Of a DNA stretch of 64,000 bases, positions 48,550 to 59,095 are shown in pieces. A program made the position numbers and the translations under genes. The stretch is from Aspidapion aeneum (Eukaryota > Arthropoda > Insecta > Coleoptera > Brentidae). The stretch is from the NCBI GenBank assembly GCA_963576565.1, contig OY755039.1, positions 128,200,640 through 128,264,639 on the forward strand. Direction: 5' to 3'. How positions within the stretch are numbered: position 1 is the first letter of the stretch; every line of letters begins with the position of its first letter. Below the pieces are notes generated by a model. That model did no database searches. It saw only the letters and a list, made by a program, of their open reading frames with translations, and was not told the DNA's origin.

Positions 48550-49972
48550 TTTTTAAGATATTTGTTTTTCTGCTCAAAAAAAAGTATAGGGAAACCCATA
48601 AGACCAAAATGGCAAAACTTTGAAAATTCATATTTTACAAACTATACAGTTTATTAAAAAATGCACCGAGTTGCAGTATTGTGGCATCATACAGATACGA
48701 AAAAACCACTGATTGAGTTGTGATGCCAAAAAACGTCATTTAGCGATTTTTAGTATAGGGAAATCCATAAGACCAAAATGGCAAAACTTTGAAAATTGAT
48801 ATTTCACAAACTATACAGTTTATCAAAAAAAGCACCGAGTTGCAGTATGGTGGCGTCATACAGATACGAAAAAACCACTGAGTGAGTTGAGATTCCAAAA
48901 ACGTCATTTAGCGATTTTTAGTATAGGGAAACCCATAAGACCAAAATGGCAAAACTTTGAAAATTCATATTTTACAAACTATACAGTTTATCAAAAAAAG
49001 CACCGAGTTGCAGTATTGTGGCGTCATACAGATACGAAAAAACCACTGATTGAGTTGAGATTCCAAAAAACGTCATTTAGCGATTTTTAGTATAGGGAAA
49101 CCCATAAGACCAAAATGGCAAAACTTTGAAAATTCATATTTCACAAACTATACAGTTTATCAAAAAAAGCACCGAGTTGCAGTATTGTGGCGTCATACAG
49201 ATACGAAAAAAATCACTGATTGAGTTGAGATTTCAAAAAACGTCATTTAGCGATTTTTAGTATAGGGAAACCCATAAGACCAAAATGGCAAAACTTTGAA
49301 AATTCATATTTTACAAACTATACAGTTTATCAAAAAAAGCACCGAGTTGCTGTTTTGTGGCGACATACAGATACGAAAAAGCTACTGATTGAGTTGAGAT
49401 TCCAAAAAACGTCATTTAGCGATTTTTAGTATAGGGAAACCCATAAGACCAAAATGGCAAAACTTTGAAAATTCATATTTTACAAACTATACAGTTTATC
49501 AAAAAAAGCACCGAGTTGCAGTATTGTGCTATCATAGAGATAGAAAAAACCCACTGAGTGAGTTGAGATTCCAAAAAACGTCATTTAGCGATTTTTAGTA
49601 TAAGGGAAACCCATAAGACCAAAATGGCAAAACTTTGAAAATTGATATTTCACAAACTATACAGTTTACCAAAAAAACACCGAGTTGCAGTATTGTGGCG
49701 TCATACAGATACGAAAAAACCACTGAGTGAGTTGAGATTCCAAAAAACGTCATTTAGCGATTTTTAGTATAGGGAAACCCATAAGACCAAAATGGCAAAA
49801 CTTTGAAAAATTCATATTTTACAAATTATACAGTTTATCAAAAAAAGCACCGAGTTGCAGTATTGTGGCGCCATAGAGATACAAATAACCCACTGAGTGA
49901 GTTGAGATTCCAAAAAATGTCATTTAGCGATTTTTAGTATAGGGAAACCCATAAGACCAAAATGGCAAAACC
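48550..49972 (+). repeat. 169-bp tandem satellite, about 8.4 units
   Basis: The marker TATAGGGAAACCCATAAGACC (variants included) begins at 48585, 48754, 48922, 49091, 49261, 49430, 49600, 49769 and 49938, giving spacings of 168-170 bp. Units also share GCACCGAGTTGCAGTATTGT and CGTCATTTAGCGATTTTTAG. The array breaks off abruptly at AAAATGGCAAAA / CCGAGG (49972). Some units stay open in one frame by chance; it is not coding. Confidence 0.97.
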
Positions 49973-50199
49973 GAGGTTTCCGCCTATACGTACCCACCCT
50001 GATTCCAACAATGCATCAGGTGACGCTGCATTTAAAACCGGTGGTAACTAGGCTTTACGTGCTCAAACACTTTGGTGGAATTTATAAAAAATAAATAATT
50101 TTGACAAAAAAAGGAGGAAAGTTGGGTTAGAGTTTGCTCTCATATTTTCATCTTCGCTATACGCATGCGCGACAAGTTAAATTTTACCCAACTAATCGA
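49973..50199. other. Spacer after satellite
   Basis: No feature recognised between the satellite edge and the GC-rich repeats. Confidence 0.4.
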
Positions 50200-50420
50200 G
50201 GTAGATAAATGGTTGTTCGCCGTGTGTTAATCGTGAACGTCATTTCGCCTTCCCGGTGTGCGCACCAAAGCCAGCAACCGAATCTTGAACGGAAAATTCA
50301 TTCAACCAGACGCGCGCGGCGTTAATCGTGAACGGGCAAAAAGTAACGCCCTGCGCGTCCGGTGAACACACGGTGTTAATCATGAACGTCCCCCTGCGCG
50401 GGCTAGGAAGATAAAAAGTA
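50200..50420 (+). repeat. GC-rich, CpG-rich island with three GTTAATC(G/A)TGAACG repeats
   Basis: GTGTTAATCGTGAACGTC (about 50224), GCGTTAATCGTGAACGGG (about 50318) and GTGTTAATCATGAACGTC (about 50372) sit within a sharply GC- and CpG-rich block containing ACGCGCGCGG and CCTGCGCG. The DNA on both sides is AT-rich. The function is unknown; a promoter-like island, a retroelement 5' end or an old GC-rich repeat are all possible. Confidence 0.6.
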
Positions 50421-51857
50421 CAGCTGAAAAAAAAATACGGTTTTTTTGGCTCACTTTATGTATATTAAAGTACCCATACAAATCTTGTATTTAAATTTAG
50501 GTCATGCTAACATTAAAAGGAAATAGGAAAGCACGTGAAGTCGCGTCAAGATTAGATAAATGTGTTTTCGCACCACGTTTATGGCCGGAATCACGTACAC
50601 ATTCAGCAAACGAAAAAATCACTTCGACTTCATTATTTGCGCAGAAAATATATACGATTTTAGAATGAGTGGGTCGTCCCATGGGAAAATAGTATATTCC
50701 AATAAAATGTCTCTGAAAAATATTTAGTTTCGTGACATACTAAATAAAAGTATAATAAAAATTATTTGCTGTCAAGTGTGAAAGGTCGTCTCAATTTATA
50801 CAGGGAAAAAAGTATATCAAATCTTGAGAGCGTATTCTTTCTATAATCTTATCTTCTCTCAAAGTAAGGTAAGTTGCCTTAACGGCGACGCACAATGGGC
50901 TCCTTAAATGGGTAAAATGGCAAAAATCATACCTTGCAAACTACAAGCCCAAAATTATAAATTTTAGTACCGATGTTAGTAAACTATAAGCCATATTTTA
51001 TATTTATGAAGAATTTATAGCTTGCCAAGGAGGCAGCAAAAAGCCAAATAATTTTTTTTTGCCTAAAAAAGTGTCACAAGTTTTTCTCTTTTTTTACTAA
51101 AAACGACAAAACTCATTTTTTCTGAGGAACGTACTGCACCAATTACATTGAGTTAATAGGTTCCTGTTGAGATAAAATAACATGTTAACTCGTAATTTGT
51201 CATGTAAGTGAAAAATGAATCTCTCTAGTGAACTAAATTCTTTAACAGCGCTTTTCTCAAAACAATGTTTTTTGAGTTGTGACTATTTTTTCGCGGGGGT
51301 GCGATATCTATATTTGAAAAGAGACTCAGTATTTCAAAACAGAACAGAAGTTGATTATAAAGTGATTACTTACTAGAAAACCCACTCTTAAAGTGAAACA
51401 AAGAACCGAACCTAATCAAACTAAAAAAATAATAATCTATATTAAAGAAATACTAATTTTCTTGACCAGGCAACATAAAAGGTTTTAAATCCAAATAACG
51501 ATGGCTGAGGTCATTTTCATTTTCTTTACTTTCTTACGTAAGACATTCCTTATATTACAGCTCACTTATTAGCTGTTGTCTTGATTTTCAACATTCGAGT
51601 AGGCAGAAAATATAAATTTAGAATTGAGAAAAGATGACTTTTATTCAAGAAAATTAATTTCTTCAATATCGTTTATGATAATTTCTAGTTTAGATAATTC
51701 ATTGTTTAATTTTAATAATGATTTTTCTTTAAGTATATCAATATATTCAAGAAAACTCACTCAGTCTCTTTTCGAGATCTTGTCGAGAAAAATAAAATAT
51801 TGTTGCAAATCAGACGTCACCGTTAAATCAAGTCATCTTGCTTTAAGATAAGGTAAC
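50421..51857. other. Noncoding DNA
   Basis: No gene or RNA recognised. A stretch near 50920-51000 (AAAATGGCAAAAATCATACC, CTTGCAAACTACAAG) faintly resembles the 169-bp satellite unit. Confidence 0.45.
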
Positions 51858-53360
51858 CATAACAAGAACATTTCATGTAAAAAAAGGCCGTGCCCGAAAA
51901 TGCTATTGTGTAAAAAGAATTGAGATAAAAGTAAAGCCAAGTTCTCCAATAGAAATTTCAAAATGAAGGTTTTAACTAGTTTGGAAATCTTTTTTTTAAA
52001 CTTTGCTATTACATCCAAACTTCTCTATGTTTAATTTAGCACTGTGCCTAAGAGTCATTTGCAGCCGTAATAGCCAAGTTTAGAAAAAAAAATTTCAAAC
52101 TATTAAGAACCTCTAATTTTAAAATTTGTATTAGAGAATTGGCTTTACTTTTATCTCAATTATTATTTTTACGGAATACCATTTTTGTATACTAAGCTTC
52201 TTTTACATGAAATGTTTTTGTTATGATTTTCCTTGTTCTACATACAAAAGTTGTGCCGTATCAAAAATTTTGAGGTTTTTTATTTTATTCTATGGTTTTA
52301 ACATAGTTCCTATCAGCCTTCTAAAACTCAGCTCTCTAGCGTTTCTGGAAGTGGGCAATTTTACTTTTACATAACTGTACATTTATAGGGGAGAGAAACT
52401 AATTAAAATTTTGGTTTTTTTTTCTAGTGTCATCAGCCTTCCAAAGCTCAGCTCTCTAGCGTTTCTGGAAGTAAGCAATGTTACTTTTTCATAACATTAC
52501 ATTTATAGTGAAAGAAAACAATTAAAAATTTTGGTTTTTAAATTTTTTGCTCTAGTTTTATCATAGTTCCTTTTAGTTTAGAAGGCTGATTCTAAAGCTC
52601 AGCTCTTTAGCGCTCCCGGAAGTGGGCAATGTTACTTTTACATAACTTTACATTTATAGGAAAGGGAAAAGAATTTAAAATTTAGAATTTTTAATTTTTT
52701 TCCTATATTTTTATCATAGTTCCTATCAATCTTCCAAAGCTCAGCTCTCTAGCGTTTCATAACTGTACATTTATAGGGGAGACAAATTAATTAAAATTTT
52801 GGGATATTTAAATTTTTTGCTATAGTTTTTTCATAGTTCCTATCAGTCTTCTAAAGCTCAGCTCTCTAGCGCTCCTGGAAGTGGACAATGTTACTTTTAC
52901 ATAACTTTACATTTATAAGGAAGGGAAGTAAATGAAAAAGTTTGTATTTTAAAAATTTTTCCTATAGTTTTATCATAGTTCCTTTCAGCCTTCCAAGGCT
53001 TAGCTCTCTAGCGTTTCTGGAAGTGGGAAATGTTACTTTTACATAATTTTACATGCATGTATAGGAGAGGGGAGTAATTTAGAATTTTGGGGTTTTTTGA
53101 TTTTTACTAAACGTTTGGTCATAATTTCTATAAGTATGCCGAATTTCAGCTTTGTAGCATGTCTGGAAGTACAGTAGAATTTTGATGATCTGTACATGAG
53201 TAACTACTATGTGGAAGTCCATCAAACTTGGAGGGGTTATTAACTTTATGCAGATCTACGACTGTGTTTCGTAGCTCATTCCGAAGTAGAGTTTTAGATA
53301 TGTCAAATATGAGCTGAAATGTTTCAAGATAAGATGGTACAGCATGGTGCACCGAACCGA
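51858..53360 (+). mobile_element. Foldback/minisatellite element B, copy 1
   Basis: It begins with a large imperfect hairpin, arms 51858-52012 and 52067-52225 with a 54-nt loop, sharing CATTTCATGTAAAA, AGAATTGAGATAAAAGTAAAGCC and GGCTATTAC-type blocks. Seven minisatellite units of 117-151 bp follow (52313-53150), marked by AGCTCTCTAGCG and GGAAGTGGGCAATGTTACTT. Then comes a unique tail with CTCATTCCGAAGTAGAGTTTTAGAT. An inverted copy occupies the right end of the window. No coding sequence. Confidence 0.85.
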
Positions 53361-53784
53361 ACCGAGCCCACGGATATCGAAAAAATACTAAATAAATTGT
53401 AAATTTATTATAATTTTTATATCTTAAGAAAAAATACTCCCCCTACTGACTTAACAATGTTATAGCTGTAAATAAAGTAGTCTTTGTAAATTCACCAAAT
53501 GATTTTAACTTTTCTGAAAATGCGGTCTCTTTGTCTTTCTTTAACTGTTTTTCTCGTGACTTTAATATCTTCGCCTTGGCGTTGTTCTTGGCAATCGGGG
53601 ACGGTTTTTCAGCTAGAGGTATTAAAACCCCTTTAAAAATCTTTCGGTAATTTACCGAGACTGTTAGTTTCCAACCAATTTATTCTGGATTAAATTTATA
53701 GAGCTTTTCTTTTATCTCTAATGAATTTTTATCGTTTTTAAATAAAGCAATTATTTTTTTTATTAAGAGTGGTAGATTCATTAT
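53361..53784. other. Noncoding DNA
   Basis: No feature recognised. Confidence 0.4.
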
Positions 53785-53997
53785 TTTTAGCGGCTGCGGA
53801 ACGAATAGTGATGTACAAAATATCTAGTATTAAAATAGCGGTATCGAAACAGTGACAATCAAAACAGCGATGTAATGAAAAAGCGACTATCAAAATAGCG
53901 ATGCATAAAAATAGCGATTGTAGCAAAACAGCGATTGTAAAAAAAATCGACGTAACATAATAGTGATAAAATAAAATAGCGACTATCAAAATAGTGG
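53785..53997 (+). repeat. Short-period tandem repeat with AAAATAGCGA core (left block)
   Basis: About a dozen degenerate units of 16-18 bp, each with AAAATAGCGA, AAAACAGCGA or AAAATAGTGA. It resumes at about 55005, after the inverted-repeat element. Confidence 0.8.
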
Positions 53998-54997
53998 CTC
54001 ACATAGCACAATCACATGGTAAATACGTAAAAAAACGCGTAAGAAAAAAACGTTGATTTTAAAAGCTGCTACAAAAAAACGTATATTTCATTTATAAAAA
54101 CAAGCTTAATACGTCATTCAATAATGTTATAAAAAATAACGTTGCTAAAAACGGCGTTGTAACAACGCCATTATCAAATCAAAAGAGCAATGTTTTTACG
54201 TTATTTTCAAGTGAAATTCTAAATTGATTTTTATTAACGTTAAAATCACATTAGGTTTGCGCCTTTTCTACACGAATTTTAAAACGCGACTTGCATGGCT
54301 TTTCTACCAAATATTTTTTAGATTTTACTAAAAGCAGCACCACTTTTGGCTAAATTTTTCACTTCGACGAAAGGTATCCAGCAGTGCTTTGGCCTCTAAA
54401 CTCAAGAAAACAATTAATAAGCTGATCCCTGATCCTTCACGATTACGGGGCATCAGTTATTAACCTGATAAAGACACATTAATATTGATGAAAAATCTTG
54501 TTTAGCTTTTAAAGAAAACAAAATGTATGTATAAAGGTTTTCTCTTGCCTTGCGTGCCATCATTTAAAAAAAAAGTTAAGAAAACATGACTAAAAAAGAC
54601 TCAGAAAGTTATTACTTTTAACAAGTCTTTATCTAGATGGCTTTTAGAACAGGCTTTCACGCCTTTTTTTGATTAAAAAACATATAGAGAAAAAGATTGG
54701 ACAAAATAATACGTCAAAAGTTAGTAGGTTTGAGAAGTCTTAATCTAGTGGCGTTTTAGAACATGTTGCGGAGGACTTTTCAAGTGTAAATTTGGCACAT
54801 GAAAATACCGAGGGTAAAAAAGACGTTATATACACAGCACCAGAAACTTCAGCAAAAATTACATTTACTACATCTTTAAGCATGTAGATTTAACAAAACA
54901 AATATTACATGGTATGAGGTTGTTTTCTAGTAAAAAACAACTTTATTATTTGTGTTCACGTTAATTTAACGTTGATGTAATTTTTGTGCTATGTGAG
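53998..54997. mobile_element. 1-kb inverted-repeat element inserted in the AGCGA repeat
   Basis: Perfect 14-bp terminal inverted repeats CTCACATAGCACAA (53998-54011) and TTGTGCTATGTGAG (54984-54997). The AGCGA repeat lies on both sides. Inside are a palindrome GGCGTTGTAACAACGCC (about 54153-54169) and a ~75-bp direct repeat (about 54600 and 54715). No transposase. The target duplication was not resolved. Confidence 0.7.
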
Positions 54998-55004
54998 GGT
55001 GTAT

Positions 55005-55115
55005 TAAAAAAGCCATAGCAATGTATCAAAACAGCAGTTTTAATAAAATAGCGATATCATGCCGAATTACAAAATGTCGCATTTACAAAATGTCGAAGTT
55101 TCAAATGTCAAAAAA
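55005..55115 (+). repeat. Short-period repeat (right block)
   Basis: Continuation of the AAAATAGCGA-type repeat, passing into AAAATGTCG(C/A) units. Confidence 0.7.
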
Positions 55116-55139
55116 TGTAAAAAAATTAAAATAATATGT

Positions 55140-55390
55140 TCCCAAATATTTAACCAATGAGGTAGTTTATGTTAGAGATATTCATACTCATAACACTAGG
55201 TCAAGATCAGTAAACGATTTCTAAATTTTAAAGTGAAACGGTGATCAGTGTAGGTTTAAGATTGTTTAATAGCATCCCTAGAGGCATGAGAAAACTTTTA
55301 AAACAAAATGTGCTCATGATGCGAAAACTATATAAAAATATTTTGGATGCAAATAATTATTTTGTATCTTTAATGACATTTATAATGTTT
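55140..55390 (+). pseudogene. LINE RT C-terminal remnant
   Basis: The conserved end of LINE reverse transcriptases is visible across two frames: VVYVRDIHTHNTRSRS (55160-55210) and then GLRLFNSIPRGMRKL (55252-55296) with KLYKNILDANNYF. Only this tail survives; no RT core was found upstream. Confidence 0.6.
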
Positions 55391-56204
55391 TTAAAGGGCA
55401 AAATAAAATATTTGACAACCCACATAGCTTTGCTTGTAATCTACATGCCCTTCCAATACTTATTTTAGGGTAGGTCCGTCGTATTATACCAGATTATGCT
55501 GCCAGCTGGCGGCCCTTGACTGAATCCTCGGAAAAACAGTTTTTCCTGACTCTCGCCAGTCGAGACTAAAACTCTGTTACGACAACTTTGCCGTGTGCGA
55601 AACTCTAGTCGGTCGGTTTCGTAAATTTACGGAGTTTCGGGAGTTTCTAAAATTCTGCGAGCATTATAGTGTTAAATATATATTTAGACATATCTGTTTT
55701 AGTAGTTATAGTAAGGAGAAAAAAGATTTTTCTATATTTTTTTCAAATAATTTAAAAAAAACGAACTAAACTTATTTGTAAAGTGTATAAAAAATTGTTC
55801 AATAGAAACTTATCTTCTTATTGTTCAATATTTCAAGAAATACTATATAAAAAATAAGGTATAAAGTTCTTAAAGTGTTTATAGGTATTACAACTTGTGG
55901 ATTAAAATACCAGCACTAGTTTTTTTGTGAATACGTGTTTCTTAATCTAAAAACTATACTAGTAATAAAACATTTTGTGTAAAACATTCTTTGAGACAAT
56001 TTTTGGAAAGAGATTAAAGGCCTTTTCTCTTTAAGTGCAGAAATTTCTCTAAAACTACGCAGGTAAGTTTTATAACTATTATACATAAAAATCAGAAAGT
56101 TATTTAAAATAGAAATGGCAAAATAAAAATAAAAAAATTATGATTTTTAGTTAACTACATACATATTTTTATATAGGGTAAAAAACACCTATTACAAATC
56201 CTTA
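55391..56204. other. Noncoding DNA
   Basis: About 55480-55660 is GC-richer (CTGCCAGCTGGCGGCCC, CGGAGTTTCGGGAG) but I cannot assign it. The rest is AT-rich. Confidence 0.45.
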
Positions 56205-56275
56205 GTGCCAGACAGTGGCGGCTGGTGACGTTATAAATTGGGGTGGGTAGATATTTAGATATATATATTTTTTTT

Positions 56276-57567
56276 ACGGGTATGCGCACTCGCAAGGAGA
56301 TCCCTATCACGCTCGAGAAGCGGCAAGTGCGCGGAAATGTTGGTGTGTGTTGGATTTGAAACGGTTCAGGTTGTAACCTGCAGTCGCAGGGACTTTATTC
56401 CACAGCGATGCTGTTCTCCAGAGATATGAATTCTGATATAATGAGGTTCTTGGTTGACAATAAATTGATGGTTACCGTCTGTTTGACGTGTTCGCCTAGT
56501 AGGTGCTACTCCCGGGGGGATCATACGTGCCAACTCTTCAGAGCATTTTCCGTGATAATACCTGTAGAAGAGAGATAGATCGCCCACAGTTCTTCGATGT
56601 TCGAGACTATCCAAGCTACGGGTAAGTGCGGGGTCATTGATCAGCTTGATAGCTCGTTTCTGCACGGTGTTCAAAAGCATTAAGGTATGTTTGGGTGCCG
56701 CACTCCATATATGTGAGCAGTACTCCATAGTTGGTCGAATTTGGGCTTTGTAGAGTGTCAGCAGTTGGCTTGGTGTATACAGATGTCTTGTACAAAATAG
56801 CACCCCAAGCTTTTGGGACGCCCTTTTAGCTATATCTGCCACGTGACTGTGACAAGACATGTTGGTCTCTGCAGTGACTCCTAAGATGTTCAACTGGCTC
56901 TGCAATGCGACAGCACTTCCAGAGAGCATGATGTTTGGCTCACCGGTGCTGGTCTTTTTTGAAAACAGGGCTGCTTGGGTTTTTGTTTTCTGCGCGTTGA
57001 ACTGTACAAGGTTTTTGTTGCCCCAGTCCTCTATTATCTCCAAGTCGTTATTTATCTGTGATATTTCAGTTAGTCTAAGGTAATGGAATTCACGTGCGGA
57101 GAGACATGGGGGTGGTATGACTGAGGATACTACATTGCCATCATCTGCAAAGCAATAAAGTGGATTTACTGTTTTATCTATGAGGTCATTTATGTAAATC
57201 AGAAAAAGTGTTGGCGAAAGGATTGCTCCCTGTGGCACACCAGCATTTATTTGGTAAGAGTTGGAGTTCCGGCCATCCAGTGTAACATAAATGGATCTAT
57301 CCTTAAGGTAACTTTCAAACCAAGTGCAAAGTCTCGGCGACAATCCCGTTGCTTTGAGCTTGTTGAGCAGATTTTCATGCCAGACTTTATCGAATGCTTT
57401 AGATATATCTAAGGCAATTGTTCTTGTTTCACCTCGCAACTCAATCGCTTTTTGCCATAAGTGAGTTGCCAGTTGACCTATATTTTCGAAATCCGTATTG
57501 CTTGTCGTTGATAATTTTGTACTTTTCCAAGTACTTGGTTAGGTGATTGTTCACAACTTTTTCCATC
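56276..57567 (-). mobile_element. LINE copy 2, 5'-truncated, inside hAT
   Basis: Same family as 1157-4290. Its 3' end is the T8 run at 56268-56275 plus ACGGGTATGCGCAC. The match with copy 1 stops at CTTTTTCCAT (57567), the same place where copy 1 has its internal RT deletion. No clear target duplication was found. Confidence 0.9.
56366..57567 (-). pseudogene. Reverse transcriptase fragment of LINE copy 2
   Basis: A 357-codon frame (57439-56366) runs from ALDISKAFDKVWHENLLNKL through GVPQGAILSPTLFLIYINDL, YCFADDGNVVSS (catalytic FADD) and LNILGVTAETNM to ARMIPPGVAPTRRTRQ. It keeps Gln where copy 1 has stops. Upstream, HLWQKAIEL and an 18-bp deletion relative to copy 1 (near 57467) shift the earlier RT codons (VVNNHLTKYLEKY). 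A deletion near 56455 removes codons near the C-terminus. The endonuclease is absent. Confidence 0.9.
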
Positions 57568-57931
57568 ATATTGCATGTAAAAGGGGATAAAAAAACTTAC
57601 CTAAACAATTTTATTTTAGCATTTGATAAACAAGCTGCTACTTGGTGTAGTTTTTAGTTTATTTGTTAATAGAAAAAGTCTATTCGCCCTTCTTTTTACA
57701 TGCGCAAAGTGCTTGGATTAGTACCAGTTTCAGACTCATCATGAAAACCAACCTCAAAAATCCCACAGAATTTTAAACAGTCTATTAAGCTACTAAGTAT
57801 ATGTCTATTTTTGTCACATTTTTATTATGTTCGGTAATGTTTTGCCTATAGGCACTATTCAATTGGCACCTAATATCAGTCTTGCCCAGCATAGAAAATT
57901 CTATGTGGGTATTTAAATAAGTAGCACTTAC

Positions 57932-58236
57932 TTTGTGTCTTTAATTTTTCACTAAAATGCTTGATATCACACATTCCTTTTCCCACCCACGCAGGATCAC
58001 TTCGTAGATTGTTCATAATAAGACAAATAAAGCAAAAAACATTTTTTTTTACAACCGCACGACCAGTTATCAGCATCGTATAATTTTTTATTACTTGCAC
58101 TGAAATTTTGGTTTATTTTTAGGATTTTTAGGTCCGGTCTAGGTGGCCCTAAAGATTTTATTTGTAATCGAAGTTCATATGTCAACGTATTTAAATTTGC
58201 ACAGTTAATTATGTAATCGACGGTATTTATTTCCAT
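57932..58236 (-). pseudogene. hAT transposase N-terminal exon (ZMYM1-like)
   Basis: From Met at 58236: MEINTVDYIINCANLN, then IKSLGPPRPDLKI, YDADNWSCGC, CFICL, DPAWVGKGMCDIKHFSEKLK. The order PPRPDL, W-x-CGC, C-x-x-C and G-x-x-D-x-KH-x-SE-K is that of the TTF/MYM-type zinc finger at the start of ZMYM1-like hAT proteins. A one-base shift in a T9 run (58042-58050) breaks the frame. The exon ends at a good donor (minus-strand CAAAGTAAGT, intron from 57931). The RNase H core and dimerisation domain are not in the window. Confidence 0.75.
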
Positions 58237-58571
58237 TTTATAAACAAACGATAACAAAAATAAACAATGACACGCGACCGGCAATACTTTTTACTACTGA
58301 CATACCCCAAATCAAAACAAACTCATACGTCTTCACTAAGGATAGGACCGGCAACATGTAGAAGAGCAACGGACGTTTGCGCACGATGATGGCCGACTTT
58401 AACTAAAGCGAACATTCCTCCCGCCGCCGCTCGCTATATCCCACTGAAAAACGGGTGAAATTGAAACATAAGTAATTATTTACGCTAAAAAAGTTCACCC
58501 AATTCATCGCTTGTTGTTAACCACAGATAATAAAAAGAACTAGCCCTGTAGCAGTCGCCACTGGTGCCAGA

Positions 58572-59093
58572 CCTAACAAACATATCGTTTTGGCCAAATG
58601 AATATGCATTTAATTATATGCCAAATGCCTGCTGATTTTGAACTGAACATTATGTATCCACGCATATTGTATAACAAGATTTTAACCGCTGCTCTGTACT
58701 TAGTATTTGCGTGTCAATCCTACCAAAGAAAACTAGACCTTCGTGCTGTGGGTAAAGTTTTTCCGCTCCTTCGGGAAAACCTTGCCCCAAAAGTGGTCGA
58801 CCCCCAACGCTATTAAATTATAATCTTTCATATAAACTTACCCCAATATTAAGTTTCCAATTTTGAGAGATTAGGCCTCGGCCCTGATATTAAATATAAC
58901 CTTTTTGTTATCAAATTTCTCATATTAAAAAGTTTTTATTATTATTACCAGTATAAAAATTTGGCGCCAGTAGGCACGTATATCTGTAGGACAAAGTGAT
59001 TCTAGGTGTTAAAGTAGCTTTATTTTGGTTACAAATAAAAAAATTAATTAGTTTATAAAAACTACGTTACTGCTGCCGTTTTTGAGATACATA
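58572..59093. other. Noncoding DNA
   Basis: A 72-codon frame near 58598-58816 matches nothing I know. No other feature. Confidence 0.4.
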
Positions 59094-59095
59094 TA

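Larger units (their letters stand above)
56213..58563 (-). mobile_element. hAT-family transposon, interrupted by LINE copy 2
   Basis: An exact 8-bp direct repeat GTGCCAGA (56205-56212 and 58564-58571) flanks ends CAGTGGCGGCTGG (left) and CAGTGGCGACTGC (right, reverse complement). Both the duplication length and the CAGTGGCGG end are typical of hAT elements. Inside are a ZMYM1-like hAT transposase exon on the minus strand and a 1.3-kb LINE. Without the LINE, about 1.05 kb of hAT DNA remains, so most of the transposase has been deleted. Confidence 0.9.

Noticed and set aside
48550..49972. CRISPR-like array of regularly spaced repeats
   Set aside because: The whole 169-bp unit is conserved with no variable spacers, and the DNA is eukaryotic, so it is a satellite.
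58598..58816. 72-codon open frame
   Set aside because: No recognisable similarity, no supporting signals, length expected by chance.
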